The notes: generated by a model not told the origin, from the letters alone. A stretch of 64,000 nt of DNA from Mycobacterium sp. E1747 (GCF_001667775.1 NZ_LZJI01000084.1:1-64000); one strand, 5' to 3'; positions 42,979-51,442 are shown, counted from the first letter of the stretch. Numbers and translations are program-made.

Positions 42979-44489
42979 CGAGTTTTCCGCCGCTCGAGTC
43001 GCCGTTGGATCAAGGTGAGTACCTCGGTCGCGGGATCGTGGTCGTCGAGCTCGTTGCGCAACCAGCCCTCCAGCTGGCGCATGTCGGCGTCGTCGGTCCC
43101 GACCGCGGGACGAACGGGGAGAGCACCGGCGTGCACGGTGCCGTTGTCGGCGTCCACCGTCACGACCGTCCCAGCGAGTGCGGTCACCGAGTCGATTCCA
43201 CAGCCGACCACACAGGGAATAGCCATCTCGCGACAGACAACCGCGGCGTGCGATGTCGAGCCGCCCAACTCGGTCAGGACGGCGACCGCCGCCGACATGG
43301 CAGCGACGTCATCGGGATCGGTGGTGGGGCGAGCGAGAATCACCGACGTGCCGTCGTCCGCCATCTCTTCGGCCTTGTCCGCGTCCGTCACGACGACACC
43401 CGTCGCGATGCCAGGGGACGCGGGCTTTCCCGACGCGACCGGGGGAGCGGCCGCGACGGCCGCCGGATCCAATACGGGACGCCGAAGGGCCCGAACGTGA
43501 TCCACGGTCACTCGATCGAGAGCCTCGGCGCTGGTGATCAAGCCCTCGCGCTCCAGCCCGACGGCGCACCGCAGCGCGGCCTGAGGTGTTCGTTTGGCAG
43601 CTCTGGACTGCAAAAGCCACAAGGTGCCCGATTGCACCGTGAACTCGATGTCTTGCATGTCGCGTCCGTGGCGCTCAAGGACGTTGGCCGCGGCGAGCAG
43701 CTCGCGATGCACGGAGGGCATGGCCGCCGACAGATCGTCGAGGTGCTGGGCGTCTGCCCGCCCGGACACGACGTCCTCGCCCTGCCCGCGTGTGAGCCAC
43801 TCACCATACGGTTCGGGGTTGCCGCTCAACGGATCTCGAGTGAACAGCACGCCCGTCCCGGAACGATCGTCGAGGTTGCCGAAGACCATGGCCTGCACGG
43901 TGACCGCAGTTCCGCCGTCGTCGGCAATGCCGCGGGCCTGACGGTAGGCCATAGCGCGTTTTGAATTCCACGAGTCGAGAACCGCGCGGATGGCCAACTC
44001 GAGCTGTTCCCAAGGTGATTCGGGCGGTGCGACACCGACGACCTTGTTGAATTGCTCGTCGAACCTGCGCCGCGTATCGGCGGCGTATCCGGCGTCGCCG
44101 GTTTCGTCGGCGAGTGCGCGTTCGATGGCGGCGGTCATCCCGAGGTTCAGGATCGTGTCCATCATTCCCGGCATGGACGTCGCCGCCCCGGATCGAACCG
44201 AGACCAGCAGGGGTCGATCGTCGGCGGCGAAGTTGCGTCCGGTGCGGCGCTCCAGATCCCTCATGGCGGTCGTCACTTCGTCGAGCACGCCGGTCGGTAG
44301 GACGCGGCCACTAGCGTGGTATTCGCGACAGACCGCGGTCGTCACCACGAAGGCTGGGGGGACGGGGATGCCCAGCGACACCATGTGCTGAATGCTCCAG
44401 GCCTTGCCACCTACTTGATCTCGTGTCAACAGGCCACCTTTGACCAGTGGCTGAACACGGGCGGTCGCGGTCTCGGTGGGCGGACTCAT
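42975..44489 (-). CDS. ppdK: PPDK-like ATP-grasp plus phosphohistidine protein (PEP barrel absent)
   Basis: A 504-residue protein. Residues 1-330 are a pyruvate phosphate dikinase-type ATP-grasp domain (VGGKAWSIQHMVSLGIPVPP, SVRSGAATSMPGMMDTILNL, TGVLFTRDPLSGNPEPYGEW, and DIEFTVQSGTLWLLQSRA). Residues about 350-440 are a swivel domain with ELGGSTSHAAVVCREMAIPC; H414 is the expected phosphohistidine. The chain ends ~70 residues later, so the ~350-residue PEP/pyruvate barrel of real PPDK (~870-900 aa) is missing. From memory, the PpdK annotated in M. tuberculosis (Rv1127c, ~490 aa) has the same short form. ATG 44489 overlaps the upstream regulator and its stop overlaps swivel protein 2. Confidence 0.88.
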   Translation of the reverse strand: MSPPTETATARVQPLVKGGLLTRDQVGGKAWSIQHMVSLGIPVPPAFVVTTAVCREYHASGRVLPTGVLDEVTTAMRDLERRTGRNFAADDRPLLVSVRSGAATSMPGMMDTILNLGMTAAIERALADETGDAGYAADTRRRFDEQFNKVVGVAPPESPWEQLELAIRAVLDSWNSKRAMAYRQARGIADDGGTAVTVQAMVFGNLDDRSGTGVLFTRDPLSGNPEPYGEWLTRGQGEDVVSGRADAQHLDDLSAAMPSVHRELLAAANVLERHGRDMQDIEFTVQSGTLWLLQSRAAKRTPQAALRCAVGLEREGLITSAEALDRVTVDHVRALRRPVLDPAAVAAAPPVASGKPASPGIATGVVVTDADKAEEMADDGTSVILARPTTDPDDVAAMSAAVAVLTELGGSTSHAAVVCREMAIPCVVGCGIDSVTALAGTVVTVDADNGTVHAGALPVRPAVGTDDADMRQLEGWLRNELDDHDPATEVLTLIQRRLERRKTR

Positions 44490-45103
44490 TCGGCCCTCCC
44501 CGCGGCCGCCTCCTCGACGCGGGACAGTCCCGCCAGTCCTATGAGGTCCTCGTGGAGTTCGAACCAGACCGTGTGATAGCTGTCTGCCAACGGCTTGGCG
44601 AACCACGAGTGGTCGCCGGCCTCGATACGGGCCAACGCGGCGCTGAATCGGGACGGGTAATGCCCAAGGCGTGGCACCGCCGCGACCATGCGGCTGAGCA
44701 GGGGTTGGAACCGTTCGTCGAGGTGGCCCAGATCCTCGATGACGGCGTTGTCATAGGCCGCATCGGTGTGATCGTTGGGGGTGTCGTCGGACCTGAGTTG
44801 CCAGCGCGTCATCAACGTCTTGAGCGCGATGTTGTGCTCACCGAACTCCTCGTAGAGCGCGACCACCGCTTGTCGGTCGACGTCCCGCCGCTCTGCCGCG
44901 AGATACTCTTCGAGTTGTTCGCGGCCGGCGGCCGTCAGCTTGAGCCGCCCGCGCACTTCCTCGGCCAGACCGTTCGCGGTCAGGCTCGCAGCGATCTCAT
45001 CGACGGTGTTCTCATCGAGGCCGGTGGTGCCCGCCAAGTCGGCCGCCGGCAGGCGGCCCTTCAAGCGAAGCGCTTGCAGTACGCGAAGGCGATCCTCGCC
45101 CAT
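44486..45103 (-). CDS. Winged-helix (MarR/DtxR-like HTH) regulator linked to PPDK
   Basis: A 205-residue protein with an N-terminal winged helix (MGEDRLRVLQALRLKGRLPA, then DLAGTTGLDENTVDEIAASL, LKLTAAGREQLEEYL). The C-terminal half is helical with WFAKPLADSYHTVWFELHED, whose conserved 'H..WFELHEDL' look suggests a ligand domain. From memory, a similarly sized conserved protein (Rv1126c) sits beside the short ppdK of M. tuberculosis, so this pairing may be ancient. ATG 45103 is preceded by AAGGAGA and a (TA)7 tract. Probably controls its own operon (regulator, ppdK, swivel protein 2). Confidence 0.75.
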   Translation of the reverse strand: MGEDRLRVLQALRLKGRLPAADLAGTTGLDENTVDEIAASLTANGLAEEVRGRLKLTAAGREQLEEYLAAERRDVDRQAVVALYEEFGEHNIALKTLMTRWQLRSDDTPNDHTDAAYDNAVIEDLGHLDERFQPLLSRMVAAVPRLGHYPSRFSAALARIEAGDHSWFAKPLADSYHTVWFELHEDLIGLAGLSRVEEAAAGRAE

Positions 45104-45116
45104 CGAGTTTTCTCCT

Positions 45117-45130
45117 TATATATATATATA
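45117..45130. repeat. (TA)7 tract in the promoter of the ppdK operon
   Basis: TATATATATATATA lies 14-27 bp upstream of ATG 45103, directly before the Shine-Dalgarno AAGGAGA. It could be an extended -10 region, a self-complementary regulator site, or a length-variable repeat; such tracts are rare in this high-GC DNA. Confidence 0.7.
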
Positions 45131-45163
45131 GGTGTGCTTGATATCGGTTGCGGTAGCGGCATA

Positions 45164-46081
45164 TCAGCACACGCGGTGTACGACGCCCTGCTCGACGAAT
45201 CCGGCGCCGTCTTTACCATCGCAGGTCAGGGTCATGAAGTCGTCGTAGGTGCCGAATGCAGGACCGTCGGTGTCGCGGCCCATCGGTACGAAGAACCCGG
45301 CACGCCGCGAGATCAGGCCGATTGTCTTGACGCGGCCGTCGGCGAGGGTCAGTGTGCTCGCCAGGAATTGCGCGGCGGCGTTCCGCCGGAATTTGATGTC
45401 GGTGATCAGGACCGCTCCCGCGTCGTCGACCCAGTAGCCGTCGGAGCGCAGGTCCCCGTTGGTGCCGAGGAACTTCATCGCGGAGACGAAGGCCCCATCG
45501 ATGACGCATACCAGGCCGGCGTATTCGAGCCACTGGGCAGCCTCGTCCCGGAAGCCCCATGTGCGGTCGCGCATCCCGGTGGCGTCGAAAGTCCAAGTGT
45601 GCCCGTCGCGGTGCGCGGCTCCTTTGACGCTGCACGCCTGTTGAAAGTGCTGTAGCGGCTTACCGGGTACCAGGGGCGGGATGAGCTCGTTGAGGCTGAA
45701 GTCGGCAGGTGCCCACAGCGGTGCGTTGCCTACCCGAACTACGAGTTCGGGGTGGTCGACCGTGATGGTGCCATCGAGCCCGAATTGGATCGACTCGCTG
45801 ACGAACGACCCCATCGGGAGGTCTTCGATGATCTCGACGGTCTGACCATCGAGATAGAGCGAGAATCGCGCCCGTCGAGCCTTCACATCATTGGGAGAGG
45901 TGGAGACGTGAATCGTGCCGTAGACGCTCGCCTCGACGTCCCAGAAGGAAAGGTAGGCGTTGTCCTTCCATGTCGGATCGTCGGCGCCGGCGGCGTCGGT
46001 GTGCACGGCGGTCGCGAGCGGACCCCAGGCGGCGGTGCCGCCCGCATCAGGTGATGCGGCCCTGTCGAGGGATCTGGTCAT
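45164..46081 (-). CDS. DUF7064-like (lipocalin/AttH-type) protein
   Basis: A 305-residue beta-rich protein with GMRDRTWGFRDEAAQWLEYA (about residues 185-204), the same D-R-[ST]-W-G signature as the protein at 37442. Earlier stretches DNAYLSFWDVEASVYGTIHV and FSLYLDGQTVEIIEDLPMG fit the first lipocalin-like half. ATG 46081 overlaps the stop of swivel protein 3 by 4 bp. The repeated swivel/DUF7064 pairing across two operons suggests a conserved functional couple. Confidence 0.65.
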   Translation of the reverse strand: MTRSLDRAASPDAGGTAAWGPLATAVHTDAAGADDPTWKDNAYLSFWDVEASVYGTIHVSTSPNDVKARRARFSLYLDGQTVEIIEDLPMGSFVSESIQFGLDGTITVDHPELVVRVGNAPLWAPADFSLNELIPPLVPGKPLQHFQQACSVKGAAHRDGHTWTFDATGMRDRTWGFRDEAAQWLEYAGLVCVIDGAFVSAMKFLGTNGDLRSDGYWVDDAGAVLITDIKFRRNAAAQFLASTLTLADGRVKTIGLISRRAGFFVPMGRDTDGPAFGTYDDFMTLTCDGKDGAGFVEQGVVHRVC

Positions 46082-47745
46082 CGGCGATCTGTCCCTTCGG
46101 GCATCGTTGACGTCGGTTGAATGTCTCGGGCGATTACTTCGACAGTTCCCGCGGCGCCGTCGACGCGCACGACGTCGCCGGTGCGTAGGTCGGTTGTTCC
46201 GGTGCCCGTGTTCATCACGCACGGAATTCCGAGCTCACGGGCTACGACGGCGGCATGACTCATGAGCCCGCCGATGTCGACGACGAGCGCACCGCTCAAG
46301 AACATCAGCGACACCCACGAGGGATCCGTCGTGTGCGCGACGAGAATGTCGCCGTCGTCGATGTCGGCGTCGGCGGGCTCGGTGATCACGACCGCCCGTC
46401 CCTCGACAACACCGCCGCACGCCCCGACTCCCGACAGTCGGGTGATCGGCTCGTCATGGTGTTTCGTCGGCACGATAGGTTCGGGCTGCCCGGTCCACGC
46501 GCTGGGTGCGGCCAGCTGCTGATACTGCAGCCGCAGTGCGCGACGGTCGAGAACGATCTGATGCAGGTCGACGGAGGGGTCCGTGGCGGGCGCGCCGATC
46601 AGCTCATCGATGGTCAGATAGAAGGCGTCGTCCGGGCTCGACAGCCGAGCCGCTTCAACCAGCAGCGCGCCGATGTGTCTGGTCGCGGCGCGTAAGACGT
46701 CAAGACTCTGCAGGTACGAAACCTTTCCCGTGCCTCGAAGCGGGATGTAGCGCCGGGCAAGTCCCAACACGATGCGCGCCCGTGCCCGGCTGAGCGGGCG
46801 CAACCGTGACATCAGCCTGGCCTCGGCGCGGTCGCGACGGACTCGATGCTCGGCGGCATCGCGCCGCGGAGAGTCCGAGTCGGGTTTCTCTCGATAGCGG
46901 TGCACGATGCTGGCTACGGCCGAGGGGTCCTCACGCCAGACCCGCGTCTCCACTTCGCCCTCGCCCGGACCGTGGTATCCGTGCCGGCTCAAGAATGCCT
47001 CGATCGTGAGTGTGTCTCGGGATACGGCCCAGAGGTCATCTAGCACCAGGCACTCTTCGTGGGCGGAACCGCGCAGCAGTACGGCGGCATCTATCCCTGC
47101 GGCCGCGCACAGCGCCGAGAGCTGCTCCTGTACAGGCTGGATCAAGGTCGCAGAGATCACCGCCTGCGCGGCGAGCGCGTCGAAGAAGCGCCTGCGCGCG
47201 TCCTCGGCCACCGTCTGCGTACCCCGGAGGTCGAGGTCGAGGTCGGGAAGTCGGGTCGTCTGGGTGCGCCACCAGGTGTCCGTCTGGGCCCGTAGCCGTC
47301 TTATCCGGCGAGCAATTGTCAAGAGAGTCCGCGGATACCGTGCCGCGATGAACGGCAATCTCCGTGCGGAGGGACGGCTGCTGAAATTCTCCGGGACGAA
47401 ACCAAAGAAATCCCGTGACAGCGCCGCGCCCGACTGTCCGGGAATGAGGTCACCCATCTCGCAGAGGAAGTCCACCCGGACCGCCATCCGTCCGAAGAAC
47501 GCGTTGGTGATGCGCTCGTCGGGACGGTGGGGGATGCCTCCCTTTGACGCGGGCAACGCGCCCATCGCTACGAATGGTTGTCGGAGGCCTAGTTCACTGG
47601 CGGGAATCCACACACTTGCGGACAGGGGTGTCATGACGCCGGGCACCGCTTCGGCCAGGTTGATGGAGCTCCAGGTTGCCGTCGGAGACGACATCGCGTG
47701 CAACGGGTTGGGCGCGGTGTGATCCAACCCCGAACATGAGTGCAT
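46078..47745 (-). CDS. Phosphohistidine-swivel protein 3, no ATP-grasp
   Basis: A ~555-residue paralogue of proteins 1 and 2. The N-terminus has APNPLHAMSSPTATWSSINL followed by AEAVPGVMTPLSASVWIP, very like protein 1 (APNPMHRISG...). It shares RHGYHGPGEGEVETR with protein 2. The swivel domain has DIGGLMSHAAVVARELGIPC; expected phosphohistidine H497 (numbered from ATG 47745). A GTG at 47760 is an alternative start; neither has a strong ribosome-binding site. It heads the operon with the DUF7064-like gene at 45164, behind the dyad at 47786. Confidence 0.8.
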   Translation of the reverse strand: MHSCSGLDHTAPNPLHAMSSPTATWSSINLAEAVPGVMTPLSASVWIPASELGLRQPFVAMGALPASKGGIPHRPDERITNAFFGRMAVRVDFLCEMGDLIPGQSGAALSRDFFGFVPENFSSRPSARRLPFIAARYPRTLLTIARRIRRLRAQTDTWWRTQTTRLPDLDLDLRGTQTVAEDARRRFFDALAAQAVISATLIQPVQEQLSALCAAAGIDAAVLLRGSAHEECLVLDDLWAVSRDTLTIEAFLSRHGYHGPGEGEVETRVWREDPSAVASIVHRYREKPDSDSPRRDAAEHRVRRDRAEARLMSRLRPLSRARARIVLGLARRYIPLRGTGKVSYLQSLDVLRAATRHIGALLVEAARLSSPDDAFYLTIDELIGAPATDPSVDLHQIVLDRRALRLQYQQLAAPSAWTGQPEPIVPTKHHDEPITRLSGVGACGGVVEGRAVVITEPADADIDDGDILVAHTTDPSWVSLMFLSGALVVDIGGLMSHAAVVARELGIPCVMNTGTGTTDLRTGDVVRVDGAAGTVEVIARDIQPTSTMPEGTDRR

Positions 47746-47785
47746 CGAGACCCCGGTCACGTTTCGAATGAAAATTAAATACGAA

Positions 47786-47800
47786 GTCTACGGTGTGTAC
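47786..47800 (-). promoter_or_regulatory. 15-bp dyad GTCTACGGTGTGTAC
   Basis: Matches the dyad at 41201-41215 in 12 of 15 positions and lies upstream of swivel protein 3. Probable shared operator of the two swivel/DUF7064 operons. Confidence 0.6.
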
Positions 47801-48428
47801 TTTCCGCTCCGCAAGCGGCTGCCCGGGAGTCGTCGCTACCTCGACCGAAGGACCGTCTCGCGACTAGTACCAACTCGCGACGCGGCCGGTCGCTCTATTG
47901 CGCAGGGAATGTCGTGCCGGTACGTGGGACGGGGTAGATCGCCTACGCGGAAGCCGCCCCGGGATTTGGACGATGCACTGCCCGATGGTCGACGGCCGCG
48001 AAGTCGACCAGCCGATGAATGACCGCGCCGCGCTCGGATCGGTTCCTCATGGCCGATGTCTCGTAGACGAATGACCGATGTCCGGTAGACGCGAAATCCA
48101 GGGCCGAGAACCCATCGCTCGATCGCGGGGAGTTCCGCTGGCACACAGCGGTCGCAATGACGCACAGGTAGAGCCCACGCACACGTGGTTGACCCTGAGT
48201 GACTTAGCTCATACTATTGGCGCGATCGTGGGGCAGAACAACTCGTGCGATAGCGTGCCGGGGGCAACTCGGGATGCGCGCGAGTCCACCACGGGGCGAG
48301 CGCGACGAGAAGCGGTGTCCTGTCCAGAGGGAGGGTCTGTAGTCGATGATGGGAAGCGCGCAATAATGGGCAAGCCGTTACTGTCGGCTCATCCGAAGGC
48401 TGGGATACGCGAAGCCGGCTATGTCGAC

Positions 48429-48475
48429 ATTTTTTTTAAGAACATTATTTATTCTAATTTAGAAGAAGATTTTCA
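48429..48475 (+). promoter_or_regulatory. AT-rich island, probable mce promoter region
   Basis: A ~47-bp stretch beginning with a run of eight or nine T and continuing almost free of G/C, about 100 bp before yrbEA. Its composition is unlike the flanks; exact -10/-35 boxes cannot be fixed by eye. Confidence 0.4.
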
Positions 48476-48571
48476 AGCGACGTTCGCCTACGCCAGCTCG
48501 GCGTCAATCGCGCGGCGCCGGATGGCATTACACCCGCCCCTAACAACAACCATCACGTCGGGGGCCGCCGG

Positions 48572-49462
48572 ATGGTAGACATTGCAGACGGTCCGACGAC
48601 CTCGAGCCGGCCGAGCGGTCGCCGGCAAGCCGGGAAGCCCGTCTCGCGACTGATCGCCGGCCGCAGGTGGGCCGAAGTCGCGTCCGCGCCGGGGCGAGCC
48701 GCGGCGACGACTGGACGCGGTATCCAACTCGCTGCCTCGGTTGTCCGTTACGCAGTGCTCGACACCTTCACCCTCCGCCTGCCCGTCCCCGAGTTCCTCT
48801 GGCAGACGTGGACTTTGCTGAAGGTGACCGCGACCCCGGCCGTCCTGATGGCCATACCGATCGGCGGGATCGTCACCGTCGTGACGTCGGGACTGGTGGC
48901 AGAAGTGGGCGCGACCGCACTCCTCGGTGCGGCAAGTGGAGTAGGTGTGCTCCGGCAAGGGGCGCCCGTCACCGCAGGACTGCTGATGGGCGGTGCCGCG
49001 GCATCGGCGATCGCGTCGGACTTCGGGGCGCGCGCCATTCGGGAGGAACTCGACGCCATGCGCGTGCTCGGCGTGGACCCCGTCCGGCGTCTGGTCGTGC
49101 CGCGATTTCTCGCGCTGCTTCTCATCGCGCCCATCCTGACCCTTGTCATCATCGCGTCCGGCACGGCCGCGTCCTATCTGCTGTCGGTCACAGTGAGTGA
49201 CGTTGCGTCAGGTAGCTTTTGGAACTCGTTCGGGACCTTCGCCAAGATGGTCGACGTCTATTTCGCGATCGCGAAGGGGCTCGTCTTCGCGGCCATTGTG
49301 GCGGTCATCTCGTCGATGCGGGGAATGGAGGCGAAGGGCGGCCCACGCGGCGTCGCCGACGCCGTCAACGCAGCCGTGGTGATCAACGTCGTCCTCATCC
49401 TCTTAGCGAATCTGGTGATCACGCAGATACAGACCATGTTCTTCCCCACGGCGGTGGCGTGA
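48572..49462 (+). CDS. yrbEA: YrbEA-type Mce permease
   Basis: A 296-residue MlaE/YrbE inner-membrane permease, first gene of the mce operon. Characteristic segments: GLVAEVGATALLGAASGVGV, ASDFGARAIREELDAMRVLG followed by VDPVRRLVVPRFLALLLIAP, and the late AVISSMRGMEAKGGPRGVAD. It forms a heterodimer with YrbEB that couples Mkl ATPase to the periplasm-spanning Mce hexamer for lipid or sterol import. A ~50-residue Arg/Ala-rich cytosolic N-terminus precedes the membrane part. Confidence 0.93.
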   Translation: MVDIADGPTTSSRPSGRRQAGKPVSRLIAGRRWAEVASAPGRAAATTGRGIQLAASVVRYAVLDTFTLRLPVPEFLWQTWTLLKVTATPAVLMAIPIGGIVTVVTSGLVAEVGATALLGAASGVGVLRQGAPVTAGLLMGGAAASAIASDFGARAIREELDAMRVLGVDPVRRLVVPRFLALLLIAPILTLVIIASGTAASYLLSVTVSDVASGSFWNSFGTFAKMVDVYFAIAKGLVFAAIVAVISSMRGMEAKGGPRGVADAVNAAVVINVVLILLANLVITQIQTMFFPTAVA

Positions 49463-50313
49463 TGTCGGCTCCCTCTACGTTGGGAGGACGCGTGCGGTCA
49501 GGTGCCGTGGCGTCGGTCCAGAAGCCGTTGTCCGGGTTCGGCCAGTGGCTCATATTCATCGCGCAAGTGTTCTGGTACCTGCCGTTGACGGTGCGCAGGT
49601 ACTCGCGGCAGACGTTGGCGGCGACGCTGAACATGGCGTGGGGTCGGGGATCGCTGATCGTCGACGGCGGAACGATCAGTGTGCTGCTCATCTTGGGTAT
49701 CACCACCGGAGCCTCGTTGGCTATCGAAGCGCTGGCAATTCTCGACATCCTGGGCTTTGGATCGCTGGCGGGCATCATCGGAGGAATCGGCGCCGTTCGT
49801 ATTCTCGGACCGATCGTTGCCGGCATCGCGTTCATGTCGCAGGCCGGGACGCGGATGACAGCCGAGATCGGCGCCATGCGCATCTCAGAGGAGATCGACG
49901 CCGTCGACTCAATGGGCCTGCGGCCCATCCCATTCGTCGTCGGCACCCGGTTGATCGGCGCGCTCACGACCGTGGTGCCCGGCTACCTTCTGACCCTCAT
50001 GGGGGTCTTCGCCACCATGGAGATGGTCGCCGTCGTCTTCAACGGTCTGCCCGGAGGTACGTACACGCACTACTTCGTTCAGTTCCTGACGCCGATCGAC
50101 CTGTTCTACTCGACGCTCAAGTTGAGTACCTACTGCGTCGCGGTGACCCTAATCCATTGCTACTACGGCTATTTCGCGTCGGGCGGACCGGTTGGTGTCG
50201 GGGAGGCGTCCGGACGTGCCGTGCGCGCGAGTCTCGTCACGATCGTCGTCCTGGACTTCCTCACAACCGTCCTGCTGTGGGGCATCAAGCCCGTGTACGT
50301 ATTCAAAGGATAG
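49462..50313 (+). CDS. yrbEB: YrbEB-type Mce permease
   Basis: A 283-residue MlaE/YrbE permease, partner of YrbEA. Segments: GIIGGIGAVRILGPIVAGIA, FMSQAGTRMTAEIGAMRISE followed by EIDAVDSMGLRPIPFVVGTR, and LKLSTYCVAVTLIHCYYGYF near the end. The ATG at 49462 overlaps the yrbEA stop by one base (TGATG). Confidence 0.93.
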   Translation: MSAPSTLGGRVRSGAVASVQKPLSGFGQWLIFIAQVFWYLPLTVRRYSRQTLAATLNMAWGRGSLIVDGGTISVLLILGITTGASLAIEALAILDILGFGSLAGIIGGIGAVRILGPIVAGIAFMSQAGTRMTAEIGAMRISEEIDAVDSMGLRPIPFVVGTRLIGALTTVVPGYLLTLMGVFATMEMVAVVFNGLPGGTYTHYFVQFLTPIDLFYSTLKLSTYCVAVTLIHCYYGYFASGGPVGVGEASGRAVRASLVTIVVLDFLTTVLLWGIKPVYVFKG

Positions 50314-50320
50314 TGGCCAA

Positions 50321-51442
50321 ATGATGCTAAGAGGATCCCAACAGCGTCAGCAGCGGGTACTGATGACGGTCGGCGGTGCCGGCATCCTGTGCATCGCCGT
50401 GGCAGTCACGCTCTTCGTCACGAACCCATTTGGCGGGCGTCCCGAAGGCACTTACGCCGTGGCGATCACGACACCGTACGTCGGCCAGGGCGTGCAGGCC
50501 GGAACCGCGGTAGTCCTTCACGGCGTCAAGGTCGGCGAAGTCACCGATGTCACCAATACCGGTGGCGGACGGGTCCAACTCGCGACGCAACTGCTGACCC
50601 AGCCGACACGCGGGCTTACTGATGCCATGAACATTGATTTCCGGCCCATCAACTACTTTGGCGTTCCCGGCATCAATATCGTCCCGAGCTCGGGAGGGCA
50701 GGCACTCCGCGATGGAAGCAAGCTCACTCTGCAACCGAAGGGGAACTTCACTCTGTCGGAGCTACTCAATCAACTGGGTGAGGTCTCCGCGAAATCCCTT
50801 ACCCCGCAGCTCATCAGCGTCATCGATCGCGTCACCCGCTACACCGATGCGCTCAACCCGACCATCGAAACGGCGGTGACGGTGACCAGAGCGGTCGATG
50901 CCGTTCAAACGGTTCCCAGTGAAGAGCTCCTCAAGAATCTGTCGAGTGCGTTCGCCGCCTTCCCGGAGTTCACCAAGACCGTGGTGGAGGCGGGTACGCG
51001 CGTGGACAAATACGACTACTACCCCACTAGAGTGCATCCGGCCCAGGACCCGGCCTCCGAAGTCGCGCCCTTGGAGCGGCCCTACGTGGAGAACGTGAAG
51101 ACGCCCAACATCGGCGACCTGTCTCCGGCGTTCTTCCACGATCACTGGAAGGTCACTTTGGATCTCATTCAGAACGGTCTGTTCGCCGCAGTCGGCAAAC
51201 TCGTCGGCAGCCACGTCGCTGACTTGACACCGCTGATCGGCGGAATTAAAGCCATCACCGACACGGGGCCTGTCTTGCTGCGGCCGGCGGACGTCGCCCA
51301 GAAGCTTGCGGAACTGCGGGATCGGTTCCAGAAACTCTACGAGGGAAACGGGACCGAGCGAGCGGTTTCGGTTCGGCTCGTGCTGGACAGCCTTCCCGGT
51401 GTCGCCGCGGCAGTGGGAGTCACCATGGAGGGACAGCCATGA
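50321..51442 (+). CDS. mceA: MceA-type substrate-binding protein
   Basis: A 373-residue Mce protein: short basic N-terminus, one membrane anchor (VLMTVGGAGILCIAVAVTLF), the MCE domain (TTPYVGQGVQAGTAVVLHGV, then KVGEVTDVTNTGGGRVQLAT; residues about 40-120), and a long alpha-helical tail that builds the central channel. It lacks the lipobox found in the E protein. ATG 50321 is followed by a second in-frame ATG at 50324. First of six consecutive Mce genes. Confidence 0.9.
   Translation: MMLRGSQQRQQRVLMTVGGAGILCIAVAVTLFVTNPFGGRPEGTYAVAITTPYVGQGVQAGTAVVLHGVKVGEVTDVTNTGGGRVQLATQLLTQPTRGLTDAMNIDFRPINYFGVPGINIVPSSGGQALRDGSKLTLQPKGNFTLSELLNQLGEVSAKSLTPQLISVIDRVTRYTDALNPTIETAVTVTRAVDAVQTVPSEELLKNLSSAFAAFPEFTKTVVEAGTRVDKYDYYPTRVHPAQDPASEVAPLERPYVENVKTPNIGDLSPAFFHDHWKVTLDLIQNGLFAAVGKLVGSHVADLTPLIGGIKAITDTGPVLLRPADVAQKLAELRDRFQKLYEGNGTERAVSVRLVLDSLPGVAAAVGVTMEGQP

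Larger units (their letters stand above)
47761..48571. other. 811-bp intergenic region between swivel operon and mce operon
   Basis: No gene with family features was found in any frame; open frames of 60-166 codons here have no recognisable domain and poor coding character. It holds the dyad 47786-47800 and, at 48429-48475, a very AT-rich island (poly-T run then mixed A/T) in otherwise GC-rich DNA that probably carries the mce promoter. Confidence 0.6.

Noticed and set aside
47836-48578. Open frames on both strands in the 811-bp gap before the mce operon (up to 166 codons)
   Set aside because: Arg/Ser-rich, no family features, no good starts or ribosome-binding sites, and the plus-strand frame runs through the AT-rich promoter island; typical of chance frames in GC-rich DNA.
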